Under the pieces are notes generated by a model that was given only the letters and a program-made list of their open reading frames with translations, was not told the origin of the DNA and searched no databases. From NCBI RefSeq assembly GCF_042432495.1, contig NZ_JBHLXC010000006.1, forward strand, positions 124,001 to 188,000: a DNA stretch of 64,000 nucleotides, given 5' to 3'. Position 1 is the first letter of the stretch; each line of letters opens with the position of its first letter. Origin of the DNA: Pseudochelatococcus lubricantis. Lineage in GTDB: Bacteria > Pseudomonadota > Alphaproteobacteria > Rhizobiales > Beijerinckiaceae. The position numbers and the translations under genes were made by a program. Positions 1-8,950 of the stretch are shown here, in pieces.

Positions 1-610
1 CGGGCACGCCGGCGCGTTCCGCCAGCACGGCCAGCGCCAGCGCCGAGTAGGGCGTGAACTCCGACGGCTTGATCACCACCGTGCAGCCCGCCGCGAGCGC
101 GGGCGCCACCTTGCGGGTAATCATCGCGGTGGGGAAATTCCACGGGGTGATGATGGCGCAAACGCCCACCGGCTCTTTGGTGACCACGATTCGCCGATCA
201 GCGGTGGGGGAGGGAATCGTCTGTCCGCCGACGCGGCGCGCTTCTTCCGCGAACCACTTGATGAAGCTGTTGCCATAGCCGATTTCCCCGCGCGCTTCCG
301 CCAGCGGCTTGCCCTGTTCCAGCGTCAGGATGCGGGCCAGGTCGTCGGCGTTTTCCGCGACGAGCGCGTGCCAGCGCTCCAGGACGGCGGCACGCTCGGC
401 ACTGGTGCGACGCCGCCAGGCCGGAAAGGCGCGGGCGGCGGCCGCGATGGCGGCGCGCGTCTGCGCCGTGCCAAGGGCGGGCACGACGCCGAGCTGCCGG
501 CCGGTCGCCGGGTTCGAGACCGCGACCGTCTCTCCCTCGCCGGCGGCGATCCACTGGCCGCCCACCAGCGCGGCCTCGACGAACAACGATTTGTCTTTCA
601 ACATGTCCAT
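1..610 (-). CDS. gabD: NAD(P)-dependent succinate-semialdehyde dehydrogenase (partial, N-terminal part)
   Basis: Aldehyde dehydrogenase superfamily. The GabD branch oxidises succinate semialdehyde to succinate at the end of the GABA and putrescine routes. About 203 N-terminal residues are present; the gene continues past base 1, so the catalytic Glu and Cys are not visible. Readable family marks are LEQGKPLAEARGE near residue 100 and GVCAIITPWNFPTAMITRK, the start of the NAD-binding core. The ATG at 610 was chosen; a second in-frame ATG lies 6 bases inside (604). It is divergent from the dehydrogenase at 825, so the 214 bases between probably hold both promoters. Other aldehyde dehydrogenases of the same clade cannot be fully excluded from a fragment. 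Confidence 0.9.
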   Translation of the reverse strand, partial: MDMLKDKSLFVEAALVGGQWIAAGEGETVAVSNPATGRQLGVVPALGTAQTRAAIAAAARAFPAWRRRTSAERAAVLERWHALVAENADDLARILTLEQGKPLAEARGEIGYGNSFIKWFAEEARRVGGQTIPSPTADRRIVVTKEPVGVCAIITPWNFPTAMITRKVAPALAAGCTVVIKPSEFTPYSALALAVLAERAGVP

Positions 611-824
611 GGATTGTCCCTTCATCCTGCTGCCTGCAACGTTAACGGCGCGGGAGGAGAGATGACGCCATTTTAACGGCCTCCCGCCGCACATTATTTC
701 GAGAACGCGGCATGTTCGGACGATTCCGCACGATGGCGCGTGCCATGCTGGAATCACAACCGAAAGCGCCTCCCGCGGCGCTCGCCGCGGTCGCGTAACC
801 GCCGTAACCACAGGGAAACAACGG

Positions 825-1868
825 ATGAAGACCCATTCTGTCGCACTCGTGCCCGGAGACGGGATTGGCGTGGCCGTGACCGAAGCCGCGTGGCAGGTGC
901 TGCAGCGGGCCGCCGCACAGGGCGGTTTCGGGCTCGATGGCGAAATTTTCGACTGGTCGTGCGACAGGTATCTCGAAACCGGCCGCATGATGCCGGAGGA
1001 CGGCATAGAGACCCTGAGCCGGTTCGACGCCATCCTGCTCGGGGCGGTGGGCTGGCCGGCGAAGGTGCCGGACTCGGTGTCGCTGCACGGGCTGCTGCTG
1101 CCGATCCGCAAGGCCTTCGACCAGTACGCCAACATTCGCCCGCACCGCCTGCTGCCGGGCGTGGAGGGGCCGCTGCGCAAGGAAGGCTTCGACATCCTCT
1201 GCATTCGCGAGAACACCGAGGGCGAGTACAGTGGCGCCGGCGGGCGCGTGCATCAAGGCACGGATGCCGAGGTCGCCGTGGAGACCGCCATCTTCACGCG
1301 CCGCGGCGTCGAGCGCATCATGCGCTTCGGCTTCGAGCAGGCGCGGCGGCGGCGCGGCAGGCTCGCGTCCGTCACCAAGTCGAACGCGCAGAAATACTCG
1401 ATGGTGTTCTGGGATGAGGTGACACGGGAACTCGCGGCGGAGTATCCCGATGTAGAGGTCACGAGCTACCACATCGACGCCATCGCCGCCCGTTTCGTGA
1501 TGGCGCCGGAAACGCTGGACGTCGTGGTGGCATCGAACCTGTTTGGCGACATCCTCACCGATCTCGGCGCGGCCATCCAGGGCGGGCTCGGCTTTGCGGC
1601 CTCCGCCAACATCAATCCCGCGCGCACGGCGCCGTCCATGTTCGAGCCGGTCCACGGCTCCGCGCCGGACATCGCCCACCTCGGCATCGCCAATCCCGTC
1701 GCGGCCATCTGGTCCGGGGCGATGTTGCTGGAGCATCTGGGCGAGACGGAAGCGGCGGAGCGCGTGATCGCCGCCATCGAGCGGACGACGGCCGCCGGCA
1801 TCGGCGCGGTTCCCGGCCGGCACCGCACGGAGGAGATCACAGCCGCCGTGCTGAACGCGCTGGATTGA
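825..1868 (+). CDS. ttuC: Tartrate dehydrogenase/decarboxylase family protein (isocitrate/isopropylmalate dehydrogenase fold)
   Basis: A 347-residue member of the NAD-dependent beta-decarboxylating dehydrogenases, closest by motif to the tartrate/D-malate branch. These enzymes oxidise and decarboxylate a 2-hydroxy diacid using Mn and NAD. Visible are the N-terminal VPGDGIG, the branch-typical FDAILLGAVGWPAKVPDSVS and GLLLPIRKAFDQYANIRP, the substrate-loop ENTEGEYS, the catalytic Lys region SVTKSNAQ, and the metal and cofactor segment DILTDLGAAIQGG followed by EPVHGSAPDIA. Length is normal for the family. It starts a rightward gene run. TtuC-type enzymes can yield D-glycerate, which fits the glycerate kinase at 57892 and the D-2-hydroxyacid dehydrogenase at 31556, although both are far away. 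D-malate dehydrogenase is the main alternative. Confidence 0.88.
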   Translation: MKTHSVALVPGDGIGVAVTEAAWQVLQRAAAQGGFGLDGEIFDWSCDRYLETGRMMPEDGIETLSRFDAILLGAVGWPAKVPDSVSLHGLLLPIRKAFDQYANIRPHRLLPGVEGPLRKEGFDILCIRENTEGEYSGAGGRVHQGTDAEVAVETAIFTRRGVERIMRFGFEQARRRRGRLASVTKSNAQKYSMVFWDEVTRELAAEYPDVEVTSYHIDAIAARFVMAPETLDVVVASNLFGDILTDLGAAIQGGLGFAASANINPARTAPSMFEPVHGSAPDIAHLGIANPVAAIWSGAMLLEHLGETEAAERVIAAIERTTAAGIGAVPGRHRTEEITAAVLNALD

Positions 1869-2030
1869 CCTTCCGCAACGCCATGCCGAACCCGCCTCCC
1901 GAAACACAACATTCTGCGATTCCGGGAGGCATTGCGGCAATCATCGCGATGCGGGGCGCGTACTCTGGTTCGCGCAGGAAATGACCGCAGCCGACACGGA
2001 CGGGGCCGGTTGCAGGAAAGGTTGAACGCA

Positions 2031-3305
2031 ATGCAGCTCAAATCGTACTGGCATGATACCGCTCCGCCGTTCAACGCCGGAGCGAAGGGGCCGGTCGCGG
2101 GTCAGTTCGACGTCGCCGTCATAGGCGGTGGCTTCACGGGGCTGGCGGCGGCCCGCGTGCTGGCGAAGGCCGGCCGCAGCGTCGCCGTGCTGGAGGCTCA
2201 GCACGTGGGTTACGGCGGCTCCGGCCGCAACGGCGGCCATCTCAACAACGGCATCGCGCACAGCTTCATCGCCGCTAAGGAGCATCTGGGCGCGGAGCGG
2301 GCGGCGGCGCTCTACAAAGCGTTCGACGCTTCCGTCGATCTCATCGGGCACATCGTGCAGGAGGAGAGGATCGACTGCGACTTTCGGCGCTCCGGCAAGC
2401 TGAAGCTCGCCTCGAAGCCAGCCCATTACGAGAGCATCGCCAGAAACTACGAAGTGCTGCACGGCAGCGTCGATCCGGATACCGAACTGCTGTCGCGCGG
2501 CGATCTGGCGCGCGAGATCGGCTCGGACGCCTTCTTCGGCGGCATGTTGCAGAAGAAGAGCGCCATGGTGCACATGGGCCGCTACGTCAACGGGCTCGCC
2601 GATGCCGCCGCCCGCCACGGCGCGCAGGTTTTCGAGCGGGCGCCCGTCACGGCGCGCAAGCGGGCGGGCGAAGGCTGGGCGTTGACGACGCCGCGCGGCG
2701 AGCTCAGGGCGAACAAGGTCATTCTGGCGACGGGGGCCTACACCTCCGGCCCGTTCGGCTGGTTCCGCCGGCGCATCGTGCCCATGGGCAGCTTCATCGT
2801 CGCCACCCGTCCGCTGAGCGAGGCGGAGGCGGCGGCGACGCTGCCGGGTCTGCGCACCTATGTCACCTCGCTCAACATCGGCAACTATTTCCGCCTGTCT
2901 CCCGACAATCGGCTGATCTTCGGCGGCCGCGCGCAGTTCAGCGGCTCCGACGCGAAGGCGGATGCCCGGGCGGGTGAAATACTGCGCGAATCCATGGTGC
3001 GCTACTTTCCCCATCTGGCGAACGTCGGCATCGACTACTGCTGGGGCGGCCTCGTCGACATGACGCAGGATCGCTTTCCGCGCGCCGGGGAGGCCGAAGG
3101 CCTGCTGTTCGCGATGGGCTATTCCGGTCACGGGGCTCAGATGTCGTCGCTGATGGGCACGATTCTCGCCGAGACAATTCTCGGCCAGGGCGACCGCAAC
3201 CCCATGAAGGGATTGCCCTGGAACGCCATTCCCGGCTACTTCGGCAAGCCGTGGTTCCTGCCGATCGTCGGGGCGTATTACCGTTTTCTGGATCGCATCC
3301 AGTGA
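2031..3305 (+). CDS. FAD-dependent oxidoreductase, DAO family (gamma-glutamylputrescine oxidase-like)
   Basis: A 424-residue DAO-fold flavoprotein expected to oxidise a secondary or primary amine and release an aldehyde. The Rossmann motif VAVIGGGFTGLAAARVLAK lies near residue 28, followed by an acidic strand end (VLEAQHVGYGGSGRNGGH). The C-terminal FAD contact is MGYSGHGAQMSSLMG. The GRNGGH segment and the PhaseII-like YCWGGLVDMTQDRFPR are typical of PuuB-like enzymes. An in-frame opening reaches back to 1932, but the ATG at 2031 has an AGGAAAGG ribosome site at good spacing, so it was chosen. The next flavoprotein starts 22 bases after this stop. With gabD across the divergent promoter this suggests amine or polyamine breakdown; the substrate is an inference. 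Confidence 0.88.
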   Translation: MQLKSYWHDTAPPFNAGAKGPVAGQFDVAVIGGGFTGLAAARVLAKAGRSVAVLEAQHVGYGGSGRNGGHLNNGIAHSFIAAKEHLGAERAAALYKAFDASVDLIGHIVQEERIDCDFRRSGKLKLASKPAHYESIARNYEVLHGSVDPDTELLSRGDLAREIGSDAFFGGMLQKKSAMVHMGRYVNGLADAAARHGAQVFERAPVTARKRAGEGWALTTPRGELRANKVILATGAYTSGPFGWFRRRIVPMGSFIVATRPLSEAEAAATLPGLRTYVTSLNIGNYFRLSPDNRLIFGGRAQFSGSDAKADARAGEILRESMVRYFPHLANVGIDYCWGGLVDMTQDRFPRAGEAEGLLFAMGYSGHGAQMSSLMGTILAETILGQGDRNPMKGLPWNAIPGYFGKPWFLPIVGAYYRFLDRIQ

Positions 3306-3327
3306 CGTGCGCGGCAGGAGGGAAAGC

Positions 3328-4653
3328 ATGCTGTCCGTGCCGCTGATCGGGGTCGACACCCCGAACCGCCTGCCCGAAACGGCCGATGTCGTGGTGATCG
3401 GCGGGGGCATCATCGGCGTCTGCACCGCCTATTATCTGGCCCGGCGCGGGATATCCGTCTGCGTGCTGGAAAAGGGCCTTGTCGGCGCCGAGCAGTCCAG
3501 CCGCAACTGGGGCTGGTGCCGCCAGCAGAACCGCGATGCGCGCGAGCTGCCGATGGCGGTCCGCAGCCTGGCGCTGTGGGACGCGCTGGCGGAAGATATC
3601 GGCGAAAGCGTGGGCTTCCGCCGCTGCGGCCTGCTGTACCTGTCCAACGACGAGGAAGAACTGGACAGGTGGGCACGGTGGCGGGACTTCGCCGTCACGC
3701 ACGATGTCGAGACCTTTATGCTCGACAGCGCGGCGGCGACCGCGCGCGGCAGCGCCACCGGGCGGACATGGAAGGGCGGCGTGTTCTCGCCCCACGACGG
3801 CATCGCCGACACGGCGCGGGCCGCGCCCGTCATCGCGCGCGGCGTCATGAAGCTGGGCGGGCATGTCGTGCAGGGCTGCGCCGCGCGGGGGCTGGAGCGC
3901 ACGGCCGGGCGCGTGAGCGGCGTCATTACGGAAAAGGGCGTCATCCGCACCTCCACTGTCGTATTGGCCGGGGGCGCGTGGGCCTCATCCTTCTGCCTGC
4001 AGCACGGCATCGACATGCCGCAGGCGACGGTGCGGGTGCCGATCGTGCGGCTGGAACCCGGCGGCGGCGCGTTGCCACCCGCCATGCACACGTCCACGAT
4101 CTCGTTGACGGAGCGCGGCGACGGCGGCCGTACGCTGGCGATCTCAGGCTATGCCGCCGTCGATCCGACGCCGCAGGCGCTGCATTATGCGCGGCACTTC
4201 ATCCCGATGTTCGTCAAGAACCGGCGCGTGTTGTCGCTGGGGTCGCTGCAGGGCTGGCGCGCGGGTCACGAAAGCCGCCGTCTGTGGCGCATGGACGCGC
4301 CAACGCCGATGGAGCATACCCGCATTCTCGACCCCAAGCCGGACGGGCGCGCGGTGGCGACCATTCTGGAGCGGGCGCGCCGCCTGTTGCCGCCGCTGGC
4401 GGACGTACCCGTCGGCAGCACCTGGGCGGGGTATGTCGACAGTACGCCGGACGGCATTCCCGTGATGTCGGCGGTTGACGCGCTGCCCGGCTTCTACGTC
4501 GCCGCCGGCTTCAGCGGCCACGGCTTCGGGCTCGGCACGGGCGCGGGCGCCTTCATGGCCGAGCTGGTGACGGGCAGCCGGACCAGCGAGGACCCGATGC
4601 AGTTCCGCCTCGACCGATTCGCCGCCGGCCGCGCCAGACCCGGCGATTTCTGA
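3328..4653 (+). CDS. FAD-dependent oxidoreductase, DAO family (D-amino-acid dehydrogenase-like)
   Basis: A 441-residue second DAO-fold flavoprotein, distinct from its neighbour. The dinucleotide-binding motif VVVIGGGIIGVCTAYYLARRG is near residue 24, then VCVLEKGLVGAEQSSRNWGWCRQ, a signature of the glycine/D-amino-acid oxidase group. The C-terminus has GFYVAAGFSGHGFGLGTGAG, the second FAD contact. The ATG at 3328 is preceded by CAGGAGGG 8 bases upstream; the GTG at 3307 has no such site and was rejected. It forms a tight pair with the upstream flavoprotein (22-base gap) and precedes two acetyltransferases. Substrate unknown; an amino acid or amine is likely. Confidence 0.87.
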   Translation: MLSVPLIGVDTPNRLPETADVVVIGGGIIGVCTAYYLARRGISVCVLEKGLVGAEQSSRNWGWCRQQNRDARELPMAVRSLALWDALAEDIGESVGFRRCGLLYLSNDEEELDRWARWRDFAVTHDVETFMLDSAAATARGSATGRTWKGGVFSPHDGIADTARAAPVIARGVMKLGGHVVQGCAARGLERTAGRVSGVITEKGVIRTSTVVLAGGAWASSFCLQHGIDMPQATVRVPIVRLEPGGGALPPAMHTSTISLTERGDGGRTLAISGYAAVDPTPQALHYARHFIPMFVKNRRVLSLGSLQGWRAGHESRRLWRMDAPTPMEHTRILDPKPDGRAVATILERARRLLPPLADVPVGSTWAGYVDSTPDGIPVMSAVDALPGFYVAAGFSGHGFGLGTGAGAFMAELVTGSRTSEDPMQFRLDRFAAGRARPGDF

Positions 4654-4699
4654 TCCGGCGATTTCTTATCCGGACCGAGAACACAGGCAACCCGAGCAG

Positions 4700-5575
4700 A
4701 TGGCCACCATGTCCACGACCGCCGATTCCACTGCCGACCTCTTTCGCATCGCCGATATGACGGAAGCGCACCTGCCGGAGGCGCTGCGGCTCTCTCGCGC
4801 GGCGGGCTGGCCGCACCGGCTGGAGGACTGGCGCTTCGTCCTGCAACTCGGATGGGGCAAGGTGGCGCTTTCCGGCGAGGCGGTTGTCGGCACGACCTGC
4901 GTGACGCCGTTCGGCGAGAGCGTGGCCACGGTCAACATGATCATCGTCGACGCCGCCATGCGCGGGCGCGGCGTGGGCCGCAAGGTCATGGAAGCGGCGA
5001 TGGCCCTTGCGGCCGGGCGGGAACTGCGCCTCATCGCCACGCCGGATGGCCGCCCGCTCTACGAGAAGCTGGGTTTCACCGCTACGGGCACCATCTTCCA
5101 GCATCAGGGCAACGTATCGCCGCCGGACGATTTCGCGCCGGTGGGCGAGGGGCTTCGTCCGGCCTGCGCCGGCGACATGGCGGCGATCGCGGCGCTCGAC
5201 GCGCAGGCGTTCGGCGCCGGGCGCGCGGCGCTGATCGGCGCCCTGTTTGCATGCGGGCAGGTGAACGTCTTGGAGCGCCATGGCAGCGTCACGGGCTTTG
5301 CCGTGCGCCGTGCGTTCGGCCGGGGGCTCGTCGTCGGCCCCGTTGTTGCAACGCGACATGAAGATGCGCTGGCGCTGATCGGGGGGCTATGCCACGACGC
5401 GCCCGGTGATTTCATCCGCCTCGATGTTCCCGAAACGAGCGGCCTTTCCGCCGCACTGGCGGGCTGGGGGCTTGTCCGCGTCGACAGCGGCCTCGCCATG
5501 CGCCGCAACCCGGCTCCGGGCGTGGCGGCAGGAAAGGCGATGACCTACGCGCTCGCCAGCCAGGCGCTCGGGTGA
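4700..5575 (+). CDS. GNAT-family N-acetyltransferase with C-terminal second GNAT-like domain
   Basis: A 291-residue protein with an N-terminal GNAT domain (about 15-140) and a second, degenerate GNAT-like domain (about 150-285). The acetyl-CoA pyrophosphate loop AAMRGRGVGRKVMEAAM is clear, and motif B is RPLYEKLGFTATG. The second half (FAVRRAFGRGLVVGPVVA, then GDFIRLDVPETSGL) matches the layout of two-domain acetyltransferases of the YitH type. The start is the ATG at 4700; another ATG at 4709 is equally possible. It sits 46 bases after an amine-oxidising flavoprotein and just before a second GNAT gene, so an amine or amino acid acceptor is a reasonable guess. Nothing in the sequence identifies it. 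Confidence 0.82.
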   Translation: MATMSTTADSTADLFRIADMTEAHLPEALRLSRAAGWPHRLEDWRFVLQLGWGKVALSGEAVVGTTCVTPFGESVATVNMIIVDAAMRGRGVGRKVMEAAMALAAGRELRLIATPDGRPLYEKLGFTATGTIFQHQGNVSPPDDFAPVGEGLRPACAGDMAAIAALDAQAFGAGRAALIGALFACGQVNVLERHGSVTGFAVRRAFGRGLVVGPVVATRHEDALALIGGLCHDAPGDFIRLDVPETSGLSAALAGWGLVRVDSGLAMRRNPAPGVAAGKAMTYALASQALG

Positions 5576-5629
5576 GGCCCGCGCACTCCTTTCCACAAGC
5601 CGTGAGTGCGCAAGACCGCGGGGACGACA

Positions 5630-6139
5630 ATGCAGCTCATGCCTTATGAAACGGACGTCTATACGTGGAATTTCGGCGATTACCGGATCAGCACCGACCG
5701 GCAGTATCTGGATATAGAGATACTGCACGAGGCGATGCGGCAGGAAGCCTACTGGGCGTGCGATCTCGAAATCGGGCGCCTCACGCAGGCCGTGCGCTGT
5801 TCGCTTCCCTTCGGCGCCTATGACGCCGCGGGCACTCTGGTGGGGTTCTGCCGCGTGGTGACGGACGGCGCCATGTTCGCCTACCTGCGGGATGTGTTCA
5901 TCACGTCGCGCCATCGCGGCCAGGGACTGGGCGTCGAACTGGCGCGCCGGGCGGTCGGCCATCCCGATCTCGCGAATGTCGGCAACTGGCTGCTGCGCAC
6001 TGTGGATGCCCATGGCGTCTACGCCCGTCTCGGCTTCACCGTCACCGATGAACCGCAATCCTACATGACGCTGAAGTTGCCGCGAACGCCGTTCAGGCAA
6101 CGAACCGCGCCCGCCTCCACCATCACCCGTCCGAAATGA
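5630..6139 (+). CDS. GNAT-family N-acetyltransferase
   Basis: A 169-residue single-domain GNAT protein. The CoA-binding motif is RHRGQGLGVELARRAVG (about residue 100), preceded by the beta-4 strand FAYLRDVFITS and followed by GVYARLGFTV. The ATG at 5630 was preferred over an in-frame GTG at 5606 because the extra eight residues are not family-like. A further ATG at 5639 is possible. It is the last gene of the rightward run that begins at 825. The acetyl acceptor is unknown. Confidence 0.82.
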   Translation: MQLMPYETDVYTWNFGDYRISTDRQYLDIEILHEAMRQEAYWACDLEIGRLTQAVRCSLPFGAYDAAGTLVGFCRVVTDGAMFAYLRDVFITSRHRGQGLGVELARRAVGHPDLANVGNWLLRTVDAHGVYARLGFTVTDEPQSYMTLKLPRTPFRQRTAPASTITRPK

Positions 6140-6675
6140 CGGCGGAGAGAACCTTCAACTGACGACAGGCGTGGATGTCGCGGTATAAGCGCTGCCGCCC
6201 GGTCCCTCCGGATGAGGGGTGCTGGAAACCCTGCGCTTGTACCCCGCCGCATATGATGCAAATCTGCTGCTGGCGCGGGCCGTCGGCCGTGTCGACGAAG
6301 CGGAAAATCCGCCATCGGAACGAGACAATGCATTTATGCTATGCAACAGGAAACGTCGATATTCCATATGGTTGCATACCATCTCATGCGTCGGCGGCGG
6401 CCGTTGAAGCAACATCGTGCACAGTATGGCGCAGCTTTGGGCGGAAATCGCGCAATGGCAGGAAATGGGCTGTTGCGGCCAAATGGTTTATGTGTAAAAT
6501 AATTTCTAAGGGCACAAAGAGAGCCTCGAAAAAAACAGCGCCGCCGCCGCGGGTGGGGTTCCCGGACGGTGTGCGCACCAAGCCAGAAGAGAACGAGGGC
6601 GGCTTTCCGGCACCCGGGCGGTGCCAACGGTATTCCGGTCTCAGCCGGAGGTCGTCCCCAGTCAGGGGAACGGGA
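6140..6675 (+). other. 536-base non-coding gap upstream of the ABC importer operon
   Basis: The frame of the downstream binding protein stays open through most of this gap, but the deduced residues are Cys/Arg-rich and unlike a protein, and a signal peptide begins at 6676, so it is read as leader. It contains one promoter-like pair (separate entry). A short GC inverted repeat (TCCCC...GGGGA, about 6656-6670) lies just before the ribosome site and could mask it. Confidence 0.5.
6473..6500 (+). promoter_or_regulatory. Candidate sigma-70 promoter of the nine-gene aromatic-acid operon
   Basis: TTGCGG at 6473-6478, a 16-base spacer, then TAAAAT at 6495-6500. It lies inside a locally AT-rich patch. 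Transcription would start near 6507 and give a leader of about 170 bases before the binding-protein ATG. The -35 match is only partial. Confidence 0.33.
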
Positions 6676-7863
6676 ATGTTGTCAATCCGGAAAAGGACTG
6701 CGGGGCTGGTTGCCTCCGCCTGTGTAGCCACATCATGCATTGTGTCCCCGGCTGCCTGGGCAGCGGAGGGCAAGATCAAGATCGGCCTTCTCTACACGCT
6801 GAGCGGCCCTGCTGCCGTGCTAGGCGAGCAATCGCGCGACGGCTTCCTGCTGGCGGCCGAGAAGCTGGGGAACAAGTTCGGCGGGCTCGATGCGGAGATC
6901 ATCGTCGTCGACGATGAGCAGAAGCCGGACGTGGCGGTCAGCAAGGCGCGCGAGCTTGTCGAGCGGGAGAAGGTGGATTTCGTCGTCGGGCCGATCTTTT
7001 CCAACGTCCTCGGCGCGATCGTCAAACCCGTCACCGCAGGCGGCGCATTCCTCATCAGCACCAATGCAGGCACGTCCAACCTCGCGGGCGCCGAATGCAA
7101 TCCCGATCTCTTCGTCACTTCCTATCAGAATGACCAGATCCACGAAGTGCTCGGCAAGTATGCCGAGAACCAAGGCTACAAGCGCCTGTTCCTGATAGCG
7201 CCCAACTATCAGGCCGGCAAGGATGCGCTCGCGGGCTTCAAGCACTCCTACAAGGGTGAGGTGACAAACGAGATCTTCACACCGCTGGGGCAGCTCGATT
7301 TTTCGGCGGAGCTGGCGCAGATCGCCGCCGATCAGCCCGATGCCGTCTATGCGTTCATGCCGGGGGGCATGGGCGTCAACCTCGTGAAGCAGTACCGGCA
7401 GGCCGGCCTCGAAGGCATTCCGTTCCTGTCCGCCTTCACCGTGGATGAGAGCACGCTGCCCGCCCAGCAGGACGCCGCTCTCGGCTTCCTCGGCGGCGCG
7501 AACTGGGCGCAGAACTACGACAATGCGCAGTCGCGCGACTTCGTGAAGGCGTACGAGGCGAAGTTCGGCAACGTTCCCGCGACTTACGCCATTCAGGCCT
7601 ACGACGCCGCGCTGCTCATCGATGCGGCCGTGAAAGCCACCGGCGGCAACGTCGCCGACAAGGCCAAGCTGCGGGAGGCGCTCGAAAAAACACCGTTCGA
7701 GTCCCTGCGCGGCGATTTCCGGTTCGGCCCCAACCATTTCCCGATCCAGGATTTCTATCTGGTGAAGGTGGTCAAGCGGCCGGACGGAAAGTATGCAACC
7801 GAGGTCGTTGAGAAGATATTCGACGATTATCAGGATAACTACGCATCCCGCTGCAAGATGTAA
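6676..7863 (+). CDS. ABC transporter periplasmic substrate-binding protein, branched-chain amino acid type
   Basis: A 395-residue type I periplasmic binding protein (Leu/Ile/Val-binding family). Residues 1-29 form a signal peptide (positive MLSIRKR, a hydrophobic stretch, cleavage after AWA). The mature protein opens with KIKIGLLYTLSGPAAVLGEQ, the usual first strand and ligand loop. Its partners are the permease and ATPase genes that follow directly. Ligands in this family include amino acids, amides, urea and many aromatic acids. The CoA ligase and monooxygenase downstream in the same run argue for an aromatic acid here, which is inference. The ATG at 6676 was chosen because it begins the signal peptide; the open frame upstream is leader DNA. 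Confidence 0.93.
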   Translation: MLSIRKRTAGLVASACVATSCIVSPAAWAAEGKIKIGLLYTLSGPAAVLGEQSRDGFLLAAEKLGNKFGGLDAEIIVVDDEQKPDVAVSKARELVEREKVDFVVGPIFSNVLGAIVKPVTAGGAFLISTNAGTSNLAGAECNPDLFVTSYQNDQIHEVLGKYAENQGYKRLFLIAPNYQAGKDALAGFKHSYKGEVTNEIFTPLGQLDFSAELAQIAADQPDAVYAFMPGGMGVNLVKQYRQAGLEGIPFLSAFTVDESTLPAQQDAALGFLGGANWAQNYDNAQSRDFVKAYEAKFGNVPATYAIQAYDAALLIDAAVKATGGNVADKAKLREALEKTPFESLRGDFRFGPNHFPIQDFYLVKVVKRPDGKYATEVVEKIFDDYQDNYASRCKM

Positions 7864-7999
7864 CGGTATTTCGGGTGCCGGGCTGCGGCTGATGCCGTGC
7901 CCCGGCTGCCGGGTCGCCTGTATTCGCGCCGCGCGCTGCAGACGAACCGGCGTTCGCGTCTCGCCCTTCCAGCCCACAGATTGCGCTGGCAGCAGGGCC

Positions 8000-8950
8000 A
8001 TGATGAGAGGCCTGTTATCCGAAATGTTGAATCTCTTTCTGCTTCAGGCGCTTAACGGCGTGCAGTTCGGCATCATGCTGTTCCTTGTGGCAGCAGGGTT
8101 GACGCTGATTTTTGGCATCATGGATCTGATCAACCTGTCGCACGGCGTTCTTTACATGGTCGGCGCCTATTTCGCCGCGACCTTCGTGGCGCTCACAGGC
8201 TCCTTCGTGCTCGGGCTGCTGCTGGCGCTGCCGGCCGCGCTTCTGCTCGGCATCGTTCTGGAACTGCTGGTGTTCCGCCGGCTGTACGAGCGCGACCATC
8301 TCGATCAGGTGCTGGCGACGTTCGGCCTGATCCTCATCCTCAACGAAAGCGTCAAGGTCATCTGGGGGGCGGCGCCCCTCAGCGTGCCCGTGCCGGAGGT
8401 GCTGACCGGATCGGTGCAGTTGTTCGGCAACGTGCGCTATCCGCTGTACCGCCTCGTCATCATTGCGGCGGGGCTCGCGACGGCGGCGGGCCTGTATGTA
8501 CTGGTCAACTTCACCCGGGTCGGCATGCTGCTGCGGGCGGGGGCGTCCAACGCGCCGATGGTCTCGGCGCTGGGTGTCGACATCCGCCGGCTGTTCACGG
8601 TCGTCTTTGGCCTCGGTGCGATGCTGGCGGGGCTCGCGGGGGCGCTGGTCGCGCCGATCCTGTCCGTTGAGCCGGGTATGGGCGATTCCGTGCTGATCCT
8701 CACCTTCGTCGTCATCGTCATCGGCGGCGTCGGGTCTGTGCGCGGGGCGTTTATCGCCGCCATCCTCGTCGGTGTGGTCGATACGGTGGGGCGCACCTTC
8801 GGGCCGATCCTGCTGCGCACGATGCTCGATCCCTCGGCGGCCTCGCAAACCGGGCGCGCGCTGGCACCGATGCTGATCTACATCCTGATGGCGGCGGTGC
8901 TGCTCTTCCGGCCCATGGGCCTGTTTCCTGTGCGGGGGGCGGTGCGATGA
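8000..8950 (+). CDS. livH: Branched-chain amino acid-type ABC transporter permease LivH
   Basis: A 316-residue inner-membrane permease with about eight hydrophobic segments. LivH family marks are ALNGVQFGIMLFLVAAGLTLIFG at the N-terminus with INLSHGVLYMVGAYF after it, and the late loop GGVGSVRGAFIAAILVG that docks the ATPases. Starts at 8000, 8003 and 8024 are all possible; the last gives a protein beginning MLNLFLLQ. The gap of 136 bases after the binding protein is the widest inside the transporter set. It overlaps livM by four bases (ATGA), which suggests translational coupling. Confidence 0.93.
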   Translation: MMRGLLSEMLNLFLLQALNGVQFGIMLFLVAAGLTLIFGIMDLINLSHGVLYMVGAYFAATFVALTGSFVLGLLLALPAALLLGIVLELLVFRRLYERDHLDQVLATFGLILILNESVKVIWGAAPLSVPVPEVLTGSVQLFGNVRYPLYRLVIIAAGLATAAGLYVLVNFTRVGMLLRAGASNAPMVSALGVDIRRLFTVVFGLGAMLAGLAGALVAPILSVEPGMGDSVLILTFVVIVIGGVGSVRGAFIAAILVGVVDTVGRTFGPILLRTMLDPSAASQTGRALAPMLIYILMAAVLLFRPMGLFPVRGAVR

